DNA of 7,765 nt from NCBI GenBank assembly GCA_024274995.1, contig JAJSAA010000237.1:1-7765 (forward strand), read 5' to 3'. Positions within the stretch are counted from its first letter, which is position 1; every line of letters starts with the position of its first letter. Source of the stretch: Deltaproteobacteria bacterium. GTDB taxonomy: Bacteria; Desulfobacterota; Desulfobulbia; Desulfobulbales; VMSU01. The position numbers and the translations under genes are program-made. Positions 1-6,611 of the stretch are shown in pieces. The notes beneath the pieces were generated by a model. That model made no database searches, was not told the origin of the DNA, and saw only the letters and a list, made by a program, of their open reading frames with translations.

Positions 1-1220
1 AAACCAAAATCAGCCATATACTTGTCAAACTCGGCAATCATGCCGATGGCCGCCGTTATCAGCCCCTGATCAAGTTCATTTGCCGTACCGGGAGGCTCTG
101 GAATCCGGCCGCTGGTAAATTTTTTGACCATAGCCAGGGTGCGGCTACATAAATTTCCCAGGTCATTGGCCAAATCAGAATTATAACGCTTAATAAGCAC
201 CTCGGGAGAGAAAGAGGCATCAAGCCCGAATGACATCTCCCGGAGCATGAAATAACGCACGGCATCGGCCCCGTAAGCGGCCGCCAGTTCCTGGGGCCGT
301 ACCACATTACCAATACTCTTGGACATCTTGGTATCATTGATATTCCAATAGCCATGAACATGAAGCCGCTGATAAGGGGCAACCCCCATAGCCTTGAGCA
401 TGGTGGGCCAGAAGATGGCATGAGGTTTAAGAATATCCTTGGCGATAACATGCTCGGCCACCGGCCAGAAATCATTAAACAACGGCCCTGATTCACCATC
501 CGGATCATACCCCAGACCGGTGAGGTAATTAAGCAGGGCGTCAAACCAGACATAGGTGACATAATTATCGTCAAAGGGCAGCGGTATACCCCAGGTCAGA
601 CGGCTGGTGGGCCGGGAGATACAAAGATCCTCCAAGGGCTCCTTTAAAAAGGACAAGACCTCATTCCGATAGCGGGCCGGGGTAATAAACTGCGGATTGG
701 TCTCAATATACTTAATCAACCACTCCTGATAGCGGCTCATCTTGAAAAAATAATTACTTTCCGTGACCTCCTCCGGGGCAATCTGATGATCAGGACAGAG
801 ACCGTTATCCAGCTCTTTTTCGGTGAGGAAACGCTCGCAGCCCCGGCAGTAAAGCCCGCTGTAATCGCTGAATACGATATCGCCCTGCTCGTAGAGACGC
901 TGCAAAACCCGGCCCACCACCCGCTTGTGGGCCGAATCAGTAGTGCGGATAAAGTTGTCCGGTTCCACCTCCAGCAGCGGCCAGCATTCCCGAAACATGG
1001 CGCTGATCTGATCGGCGTAGGCCTGGGGACTGATATTATTATCGGCGGCCGCCGCGGCAATTTTATCACCATGCTCGTCGGTACCGGTCTGGAAGCGGGC
1101 CCGAGCCCGGCGCAGAAGATTAAAACGATGATAGGTATCAGCCACCACAGCGGTATAGGCATGGCCGAGATGAGGCTGGGCATTCACATAAAATATAGGG
1201 GTGGTTATGTAGGTGTTCAT
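1..1220 (-). CDS. metG: Methionyl-tRNA synthetase, N-terminal 406 residues (3' end beyond window)
   Basis: Cytoplasmic class I aminoacyl-tRNA synthetase that charges tRNA-Met (including the initiator) with methionine using ATP. Reading the minus strand from the ATG at 1218-1220 gives MNTYITTPIFYVNAQPHLGH. The HIGH-type signature is HLGH at residues 17-20, GTDEHG lies at 46-51, and KMSKS at 298-302 is the second ATP-binding loop. The zinc knuckle C125-x2-C128-x13-C142-x2-H145 has a Cys3His pattern like the Thermus enzyme, not the four-Cys double-knuckle E. coli type. YVWFDALLNY at 223-232 and the GNLCSR region near 355 are family-typical. The start overlaps the ricT stop as ATGA, with AAGG about ten bases upstream, so translation is probably coupled to ricT. 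The frame is intact; only the end of the anticodon-binding region and any C-terminal tRNA-binding domain lie outside the window. Identification is very secure. Confidence 0.97.
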   Translation of the reverse strand, partial: MNTYITTPIFYVNAQPHLGHAYTAVVADTYHRFNLLRRARARFQTGTDEHGDKIAAAAADNNISPQAYADQISAMFRECWPLLEVEPDNFIRTTDSAHKRVVGRVLQRLYEQGDIVFSDYSGLYCRGCERFLTEKELDNGLCPDHQIAPEEVTESNYFFKMSRYQEWLIKYIETNPQFITPARYRNEVLSFLKEPLEDLCISRPTSRLTWGIPLPFDDNYVTYVWFDALLNYLTGLGYDPDGESGPLFNDFWPVAEHVIAKDILKPHAIFWPTMLKAMGVAPYQRLHVHGYWNINDTKMSKSIGNVVRPQELAAAYGADAVRYFMLREMSFGLDASFSPEVLIKRYNSDLANDLGNLCSRTLAMVKKFTSGRIPEPPGTANELDQGLITAAIGMIAEFDKYMADFG

Positions 1221-2308
1221 TTTTTCTTTGCCTTGGCGAATCTTGCTTTTTTACCCTTTCGCGGGCGGTTAGAACCTGATTTAGCCCCCGGCTTAGAACT
1301 CTTTGGAGCGCTGCTGGCGGTCTTACTCTTGGTTTTTTCCGGCCTGGGGCGGGATTTGGTCTTGGCACCAGCCTTGTCAGCGCCCGGCCTGACCTCCGCC
1401 CCGCCTCTAACCGCAGGCTTAAAGGCCTTAATCTTATGCCACTCCTCACGGGGCAGACTGATAATTTCATCCTTGGCATCAAGCGGACTTAATTTGACTA
1501 TCTCCTGGAGGATATTAGAGGGCTTCACCCGGCATTGCCGACCAAGATATTCAACAATCTTTCCGTTCTTGGGCCGCCCCTTTTTCAAGGCCTTATAAGT
1601 ACTGAACTCATGAGTCAGACAGCAGAGAAGACGGTTGCAGACCCCGGAAATTTTGATGGGATTAAGAGGCAGTTCCTGCTCCTTAACCATCTTGATGGAG
1701 ACCGGTACAAATTTACTCATAAAGGATGAGCAACAGAGTTCACGGCCACAGCAGCCGATCCCGCCGATCATCTTGGTCTCGTGCCGCACCCCGATCTGCC
1801 GCATCTCAACCCTGGTTCTAAACTCCTGCACCAGCCCCTTTACCAGCTCCCGGAAATCAACCCGGTTATCAGCGGTAAAATAGAAAATAATATTGCTGCC
1901 GTTAAAAAAACGCTCCACCCGGATGAGCTTCATCCTCAAGTCCAGCTTTTCTATCCGTTCCCGGCAGATGGCAAAGGCCTTGGATTCACTATCTATCAAG
2001 CTGTTAAATTTATCGATCTCCTCCTGGCGGGCCTGACGGACAATTTTATTGCCCGCCGGTCTTTCCCGTTCGTCTTCCGGGGGCAGATACATGCTGCCTT
2101 TGGCTATAACCGCCGGTTCCAGGCCATGATCCGACTGCACCATAACCACATCTTCGGGGTTAAGATCATCAAGCGTGGCAAGCGCTGACCATAGATGCTG
2201 ACCGACCCGGAAACGCAGAAGATATATTCTTTTTTTCTGGTTGGGCTTCGGAGAATCGCTTTGTTGCTCTTTTTGCTGAGGATGAACCGTCTCGGCAGTA
2301 TTTCCCAT
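1217..2308 (-). CDS. ricT: PSP1-domain protein RicT (YaaT family) with long basic C-terminal tail
   Basis: 363-residue PSP1-family protein. In Bacillus subtilis RicT (YaaT) works with RicA and RicF in an Fe-S-bearing complex that promotes RNase Y-dependent mRNA maturation; that role here is inferred by homology. Domain order: a polar N-terminus (1-26), the PSP1 core (about 27-270), then a low-complexity Lys/Arg/Ser/Pro/Ala tail (about 300-363) ending KAKKK. The hallmark cysteines are present: GGIGCCGRELCCS (C186, C187, C192, C193) and GVCNRLLCCL (C224, C229, C230), matching the family's CGR-x-LCC and CGRLMCC blocks. SIKMVKEQ-LPLNPIKISG between them is also typical. An in-frame TGA lies three codons before the ATG, so the start at 2306-2308 is the furthest possible; its ribosome site is weak. 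It sits between holB and metG, the holB-ricT pairing also seen in Firmicutes. The basic tail is longer than in the Bacillus protein as I recall it. Confidence 0.93.
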   Translation of the reverse strand: MGNTAETVHPQQKEQQSDSPKPNQKKRIYLLRFRVGQHLWSALATLDDLNPEDVVMVQSDHGLEPAVIAKGSMYLPPEDERERPAGNKIVRQARQEEIDKFNSLIDSESKAFAICRERIEKLDLRMKLIRVERFFNGSNIIFYFTADNRVDFRELVKGLVQEFRTRVEMRQIGVRHETKMIGGIGCCGRELCCSSFMSKFVPVSIKMVKEQELPLNPIKISGVCNRLLCCLTHEFSTYKALKKGRPKNGKIVEYLGRQCRVKPSNILQEIVKLSPLDAKDEIISLPREEWHKIKAFKPAVRGGAEVRPGADKAGAKTKSRPRPEKTKSKTASSAPKSSKPGAKSGSNRPRKGKKARFAKAKKK

Positions 2309-2436
2309 GTTTATTCACTTTATATGAGAGCCATTGAGGCTTTAAGGATGATATCCAGAAGAATACCTTCCTGTACTCAGCAGGCCCATAATTATAAATT
2401 TGGCGAGTAAAACTCTATCCAGCCCCTCAAAGATAT
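2309..2436. other. holB-ricT intergenic spacer (128 nt), no gene seen
   Basis: This is the only sizeable gap in the minus-strand cluster. On the minus strand it holds a perfect TATAAT (plus-strand ATTATA at 2391-2396), but I find no -35 at a workable distance. A weak AGCC/GGCT hairpin lies just before the ricT start. There is no U-tract terminator, so read-through from holB is plausible. Only a trivial 15-codon reading frame occurs in it. Confidence 0.5.
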
Positions 2437-3441
2437 TCACAGCAGACGAAGAAACAATACCTCGCAGACCAGCCGCCGATCACAATTAAAACGCAATTGC
2501 TTCTGAGCCAGAGATAAGGCCTGCAGTTTATCAGAAAGTTCAGCTAATTGCCACCCTTCCCTGCGGGCCTGATACAAATGAACTAAATCAATATTCACCA
2601 TCCGATGTTCCTGATCAGGAATGGCAAAAAGCATCAGATCGCGCAGCCAGAGGCCCAGGAGCTCAAAAAAATAAGCCAGTTTTTCCTTCAAGTTAGCACA
2701 AGTCTCCGTTAGACGGAATAACTCCGGGATGGGCAGCGGCCCGTTTAAATCATAGACGAGCAGTTCCACCACCTGCCGCCGCAGACTCAGCAATTCACGG
2801 CTCTCCGGGGCCAGGGCCCGGCCCAGACTGCCGCCGCTGATTTTAGACAGGGCGGCGGCGGTCTCCGGCTCCAGCCCTTCAGCCTCCAGGCGCTGACGCA
2901 CAAGCTCAAAGGGCAGGGCATAAAAGGGCACGACCTGACAGCGCGAGGCAATGGTCGGCAACACCTCGGCCGCCTCATTGACGGTTAGAATAAATATGGT
3001 ATCAGGCGGCGGCTCCTCCAGTGTCTTTAAAAGGCTGTTTGCCACCTCCGGCCGCCGGATGGTATTATGGATATCGGCTAACAATATCACCCGATGAGCG
3101 GCCTCAAAAGGTGGGAAGGCCAATTTGCTCTTCAAATCCCGAATCTGATCAATCTTAATGCCGGTTGCCCCCTCCGAGACAATCTCCATAAAATCCGGAT
3201 GATTGTCAGAGGCAAATTTTTTACATGATGGACAGCGGCCGCAAGCATCAGGCCCTGCGGCCCGGCAGTTAATGAGAGCGGCAAAGGCCAGGGCCATGGT
3301 TCTTTTTCCCACTCCGGCTGGGCCTTTAAACATATAGGCCTGGCTTATTTTAGCGCCGCTTACGGCCTTCAGCAGTATCTTACGGGCCAGCTCCTGACCA
3401 ATAATGTTCGCAAAGGCTGGCTTTAACACGCCTACCCCCAT
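2437..3441 (-). CDS. holB: DNA polymerase III subunit delta' (clamp loader)
   Basis: 334-residue AAA+ subunit of the clamp loader, which opens the beta sliding clamp onto primed DNA at the replication fork. Visible motifs: FANIIGQ (10-15) at the N-terminus; P-loop GPAGVGKRT (40-48); a zinc module with C59, C67, C70 and C73; a degenerate Walker B region VILLADIHNT (118-127); NSLLKTLEEPP (135-145); and the SRC motif at S166-R167-C168, whose arginine acts as the finger toward a neighbouring subunit. GGSLGRAL (203-210) is the sensor-2 region. Length matches the family. The ATG at 3439-3441 overlaps the upstream HD gene by 10 bases. A GTG at codon 5 (3427-3429) is a credible alternative: it follows a GGGGG stretch and the HD stop codon, and would give a start of (f)M-LKPAFANIIGQ, closer to usual HolB N-termini. 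Dense overlap implies one transcript with the HD gene. Confidence 0.95.
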   Translation of the reverse strand: MGVGVLKPAFANIIGQELARKILLKAVSGAKISQAYMFKGPAGVGKRTMALAFAALINCRAAGPDACGRCPSCKKFASDNHPDFMEIVSEGATGIKIDQIRDLKSKLAFPPFEAAHRVILLADIHNTIRRPEVANSLLKTLEEPPPDTIFILTVNEAAEVLPTIASRCQVVPFYALPFELVRQRLEAEGLEPETAAALSKISGGSLGRALAPESRELLSLRRQVVELLVYDLNGPLPIPELFRLTETCANLKEKLAYFFELLGLWLRDLMLFAIPDQEHRMVNIDLVHLYQARREGWQLAELSDKLQALSLAQKQLRFNCDRRLVCEVLFLRLL

Positions 3442-4532
3442 AACGTTGGCTGCCGGTCATTGACCACCGCTTTAGCCCTGCCCTGAGCTTTCCGCGGCCT
3501 GTCGGCCCTGCCGCCACAGGGAGCGGACTGACTCGCAACCGGCGGTATATCCTCCATCTCTTGTTCCCCGCTCCGGCCATCAACATACAGAAATCGTTCC
3601 ATATTACGCTGATAATCCGTCCACTGATAACCCTCCTCTGTCACGCCGTGGCTCAAACGATCCAGATAGTTCATTTTGGCATCCAGATCATCCGCAAAAT
3701 TCAGGGCAAAGGCCTCCCTGGTCATGGGCAGGACGGGAGAGCCGTAATCATAACGACCATGATGGCTTAAAATCAGATGCTTGAGCAGCAGAGCGGCTTG
3801 AGCCGGAAAATCGGGCAGATCTGCCAGCTTCTCGGCCAGCATATTGACACATATGGTCATATGCCCCAGGAGCCGCCCCTCATCGCTGTAATTAAAGGGT
3901 GGCACGGCAAAGGAGAACTCCCGAATCTTGCCGGCGTCATGGAGAACAGCGCCGGTCAGGAGCAAATCCCGGTTCAGGGCCGGATAGAGCCCGGCCATTT
4001 TATCAACCGCCCGACAGACACATAAGGTATGCTCAAGGAGACCGCCGATATAGGCGTGATGCATCCCCTTGGCCGCCGGGGCCTTTTTAAAATCAGACCA
4101 GAAACCCTCGTCATCGGTAAAGGCCGTAAGCAGAGCACGAAAATGTGTCTTCTCAACGGAGTTAATCAGTTCCACAAGCTCGGCGGCCATGGCCTCAACA
4201 TTATAACGGCTGGCGGGCAGGAAAAGGCCCATATCAACATCCGCCTCGTCAATCTCCTGCGCCTCACTGACCTTCAGCTGTAGCGCTCCTTTATAGGACT
4301 GAACAAGGGCGTTGAAACGGCAAATCCGCCCCGCCCGGCAAATATCCTGCAGACGGTCGGCACCCTCCCAGACCATGGCCGGGGCCTCACCGCTCTTATC
4401 CATAAGCAAAAGACGCAGGTACGGCTTACCAGCCCTGGTCTCATATCGGCTCATCTCCTTGACCATAAAGATATCGTCAACCGCTGTTCCAGGTTCAATA
4501 TCCTTGATAAATAAAGTTTTAAGCTGACTCAT
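3432..4532 (-). CDS. OB-fold/HD-domain 3'-5' exoribonuclease-like protein (YhaM/CBF1 family)
   Basis: 366 residues. Residues about 10-95 form an OB-fold nucleic-acid-binding domain (VKEMSRYETRAGKPYLRLLLMDKSG, here in two parts: 24-36 and 37-48). Residues about 155-290 form a metal-dependent HD hydrolase with HHAYIGGLLEHT (158-169), GAVLHDAGKI with H198-D199 (194-203), H224, HLILSHHGR (252-260) and DDLDAKMN (281-288). This arrangement is that of Bacillus YhaM and staphylococcal CBF1, 3'-5' exonucleases acting on RNA and single-stranded DNA. Residues about 318-366 are a polar, probably disordered tail ending QPTLWG, which resembles a beta-clamp-binding peptide. The gene is first in the leftward cluster and overlaps holB by 10 bases, so an association with replication is a reasonable inference. 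The start ATG is chosen because residues 1-12 align with usual family N-termini; only a short AGG lies before it. Family is sure, substrate is not. Confidence 0.9.
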   Translation of the reverse strand: MSQLKTLFIKDIEPGTAVDDIFMVKEMSRYETRAGKPYLRLLLMDKSGEAPAMVWEGADRLQDICRAGRICRFNALVQSYKGALQLKVSEAQEIDEADVDMGLFLPASRYNVEAMAAELVELINSVEKTHFRALLTAFTDDEGFWSDFKKAPAAKGMHHAYIGGLLEHTLCVCRAVDKMAGLYPALNRDLLLTGAVLHDAGKIREFSFAVPPFNYSDEGRLLGHMTICVNMLAEKLADLPDFPAQAALLLKHLILSHHGRYDYGSPVLPMTREAFALNFADDLDAKMNYLDRLSHGVTEEGYQWTDYQRNMERFLYVDGRSGEQEMEDIPPVASQSAPCGGRADRPRKAQGRAKAVVNDRQPTLWG

Positions 4533-4569
4533 AACCTAAATTTGTAAATTTCGTTTGATTAACGTACCA

Positions 4570-4593
4570 AGCCGCGGAAACAACTCTGCGGCT
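4570..4593 (-). promoter_or_regulatory. Hairpin in the leader of the minus-strand operon
   Basis: AGCCGCGGA and TCTGCGGCT pair as a 9-bp stem (one G-U) around a 6-base AACAAC loop. No U-run follows on either strand, so it is not an intrinsic terminator as it stands. If the leftward promoter lies at about 4613-4641, this hairpin would be in the 5' leader, 38 bases upstream of the HD-gene ATG. It could affect mRNA stability or be an operator; function is unknown. Confidence 0.45.
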
Positions 4594-4612
4594 CATGGGT
4601 TTATGTTGGTAA

Positions 4613-4641
4613 TATATAATCCATAATCAGTATTTTTGAAA
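4613..4641 (-). promoter_or_regulatory. Candidate leftward sigma-70 promoter for the HD-holB-ricT-metG cluster
   Basis: On the minus strand TTTCAA (4636-4641) and TATATA (4613-4618) are separated by 17 bases in an AT-rich stretch upstream of the HD gene. Each box is only a partial match. A perfect TATAAT also exists on this strand (plus-strand 4653-4658) but lacks a -35 at the right spacing. Position in the divergent gap makes a leftward promoter expected; this exact one is uncertain. Confidence 0.3.
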
Positions 4642-4680
4642 CGCCGGAGCAAATTATATTGTAAACTTATTTTCCGGTGT
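4641..4680. repeat. Spaced dyad in the divergent control region
   Basis: ACGCCGGA (4641-4648) and TCCGGTGT (4673-4680) are inverted copies differing at one position (G versus A), separated by 24 AT-rich bases. The arm centres are about 32 bp apart, roughly three helical turns, which is compatible with a looping or paired-dimer regulator. The left arm touches the candidate leftward -35. No known operator is recognised. Confidence 0.4.
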
Positions 4681-4744
4681 GTTAAGAATAAGTAATTATT
4701 CAGCGGGGGCTACAAATTATCCCAACTCATAACCATAACAGTTC

Positions 4745-4774
4745 AGGACAGTTTAACGGCCCTGGCCGTATAAT
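4745..4774 (+). promoter_or_regulatory. Candidate rightward sigma-70 promoter for the ATPase gene
   Basis: A perfect -10 TATAAT at 4769-4774 is preceded, 18 bases upstream, by AGGACA (4745-4750), which matches four of six bases of TTGACA. The start site would fall near 4781, only about 11 bases before the ATG at 4792. With no Shine-Dalgarno in the intervening sequence, the message would be nearly leaderless. The -10 itself is convincing, the -35 less so. Confidence 0.45.
4756..4769. promoter_or_regulatory. Perfect palindrome inside the rightward promoter (possible operator)
   Basis: ACGGCC (4756-4761) and GGCCGT (4764-4769) form an exact 6-bp inverted repeat with a 2-base spacer. It lies between the candidate -35 and -10 and shares its last base with TATAAT. 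A protein bound here would block RNA polymerase, so an operator is a reasonable guess; no specific repressor family is recognised. Confidence 0.4.
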
Positions 4775-4791
4775 CACTTCTTTATCAGATC

Positions 4792-6603
4792 ATGGCAGAA
4801 TTAATCTATAACGAATCCTACATTATTGAGCTGTTAATCAAACGCCGCCTCTTAAACGAGGGCCAGCGTAATCAAATCAACATAAAAAAGAACCAGCAGC
4901 GCCGTACCCTGCGACTGCGGCGGCAGAAAATTACCAGGAAACGACAAAGCGGCATGCCCGACACCCCCCCGGATATAATTGACATTATCCACTCGCTCCA
5001 CTTCGAGCTACCCGAGCGGCCGGGCCAGGAATTAACCGCCGAATTTATAATCCGGCAGGTCGCGGACGACCAGGGCCTGCCCTTTAAAAAACTTGATCCG
5101 CTAGAATTAGATTTAAAAACTGTCACCAAGACTATCCCCAAGTCATTCGCCTTAAAGCATCTCCTTCTGCCCTTTGAGATTAAAAACGGTATTCTTGCCG
5201 TCGCTCTTTATGATCCCAAAAACATCACCATCCTAAGCGATATTGAGCGGGCCAACCAGGTCAAGATTAAGCCCTATCTAAGCGCCAAAGCCGATATTCT
5301 TAAAATTCTGGCTGAGTTTTATGGCTTTCAGTCCTCTATATCCGCCGCCGAACATGATTTACAAGGCCCCAGCGTTGATCTCGGTAACCTGGAACAATAC
5401 GTCAATATCTCATCCACCGCCGAAATTGCCTCTTCCGACCAGCACATTACCTCAGCGGTGGATCACATGTTCAATTACGCCTTTGAGCAGCATGCCAGTG
5501 ATATCCACATCGAACCGAAGCGGGACAGCTGCCAGATACGTCTGCGGATTGACGGTATCCTCCACACCATCTACAAGTTACCCAAGGTGGTGCATTCGGC
5601 CATTATCTCCCGGATAAAATCCCTGTCACGGCTTAACATCGCCGAAAAGCGCCGCCCCCAGGACGGCCGCATCAAGATAAATCACCACGGGGAAGAGGCG
5701 GAAATCAGGGTTTCCACCGTGCCGGTGGCCTTTGGTGAAAAGGCGGTACTGCGGATTTTAGACCCGGCGGTACTTTTTCAAGATTTGAGCCATATCGGTT
5801 TCGCCCCCCGTGATCTTAAGGTATATAAAGAACTGATTCAGGCTCCACACGGTATTTTTCTGATTACCGGCCCCACGGGCAGCGGCAAATCAACTACCCT
5901 TTATTCGACCCTGAAGAATATCGCCAGCCCGGAGAAAAATATCATCACCATTGAAGACCCCATTGAAATGATACATGAGGAATTTAACCAAATCGCCGTA
6001 CAAGGTTCCGCTGGTATAACTTTCACCACCATCCTCAAAAACATCCTGCGGCAGGATCCAGATATCATCATGGTGGGCGAAATTCGCGACCTGGAGACCG
6101 CCCGCTATGCCATGCAGGCCGCCCTGACCGGCCATCTGGTATTCTCCACCCTGCACACCAATGACGCCGTGGCCGCCATCCCCCGTTTGATAGACCTCGG
6201 CGTGCAGCCCTTTATGGCGGCCTCCACCATTCTCGGGATCATGGCCCAGCGCCTGATCAGAAAGATCTGCCCCCATTGCGCCGCTGATATCAAGGTCAGC
6301 GGCCGGGAATTGGCGGCATTGGGTTTCCCGGTGGAGGCGGGGCAGATTATCACCTTAAAAGAGGGGAAAGGCTGCCCCAAATGCCGGAGTACAGGTTATC
6401 TCGGCCGCTGCGGAATATTCGAGATCTGCCAGGTTACGGAAAAAATTCAACAACTCATCAACGCCTCAGCAACAGAAGATGTAGTCCGAGCCGAGGCCGT
6501 CAGGGGGGGGATGACTTCTCTATTTACCGCCGCCTGGCACAAGGTGGAAAGCGGCGTCAGCACCTATACCGAGGCGGTCAGAATAACCGGAACCGCAAAA
6601 TAA
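4792..6603 (+). CDS. GspE/PilB/PulE-family secretion or type IV pilus assembly ATPase
   Basis: 603-residue cytoplasmic hexameric ATPase of the kind that powers pilin polymerisation (PilB) or type II secretion pseudopilus assembly (GspE). N-terminal T2SSE-type domain: SYIIELLIKRRLLNEGQ (9-25) and about 85-180. ATPase core: HASDIHIEP (234-242), Walker A GPTGSGKSTT (360-369, K366), aspartate box TIEDPIE (386-392), Walker B DPDIIMVGEIRD (422-433), histidine box TGHLVFSTLHTND (446-458). A tetracysteine zinc module follows: CPHC (493-496) and CPKC (528-531). Full family length. An unusual very basic linker spans 32-51. The start is fixed by an in-frame TAA eight codons upstream and by family alignment; no Shine-Dalgarno is visible. 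No GspF/PilC, pilin or secretin gene lies nearby, so its machine must be encoded elsewhere; pilus and secretion roles cannot be separated. smpB follows 8 bases later. A G8 run occurs at 6503-6510. Confidence 0.94.
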   Translation: MAELIYNESYIIELLIKRRLLNEGQRNQINIKKNQQRRTLRLRRQKITRKRQSGMPDTPPDIIDIIHSLHFELPERPGQELTAEFIIRQVADDQGLPFKKLDPLELDLKTVTKTIPKSFALKHLLLPFEIKNGILAVALYDPKNITILSDIERANQVKIKPYLSAKADILKILAEFYGFQSSISAAEHDLQGPSVDLGNLEQYVNISSTAEIASSDQHITSAVDHMFNYAFEQHASDIHIEPKRDSCQIRLRIDGILHTIYKLPKVVHSAIISRIKSLSRLNIAEKRRPQDGRIKINHHGEEAEIRVSTVPVAFGEKAVLRILDPAVLFQDLSHIGFAPRDLKVYKELIQAPHGIFLITGPTGSGKSTTLYSTLKNIASPEKNIITIEDPIEMIHEEFNQIAVQGSAGITFTTILKNILRQDPDIIMVGEIRDLETARYAMQAALTGHLVFSTLHTNDAVAAIPRLIDLGVQPFMAASTILGIMAQRLIRKICPHCAADIKVSGRELAALGFPVEAGQIITLKEGKGCPKCRSTGYLGRCGIFEICQVTEKIQQLINASATEDVVRAEAVRGGMTSLFTAAWHKVESGVSTYTEAVRITGTAK

Positions 6604-6611
6604 CCTATAAT

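Noticed and set aside
786..1598. Long plus-strand reading frame of 270 codons opposite metG and ricT
   Set aside because: It is the antisense shadow of two securely identified genes, straddles their junction and shows no recognisable domain.
2391..2396. Minus-strand TATAAT in the holB-ricT gap as a ricT promoter
   Set aside because: No acceptable -35 at 15-19 bases; kept only as a remark on the spacer.
5890..6380. Minus-strand frames opposite the ATPase core
   Set aside because: They mirror the conserved Walker and His-box region; their composition follows from the sense codons and no ribosome site or family is seen.
6381..6611. Upstream extension of the smpB frame from an ATG at 6381
   Set aside because: It lies fully within the ATPase gene in another frame and lacks SmpB similarity; the MAKKKKK start at 6612 is family-typical.
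6606..6611. Perfect TATAAT immediately before the smpB ATG
   Set aside because: Transcription would begin after the start codon, and no -35 lies 16-18 bases upstream.
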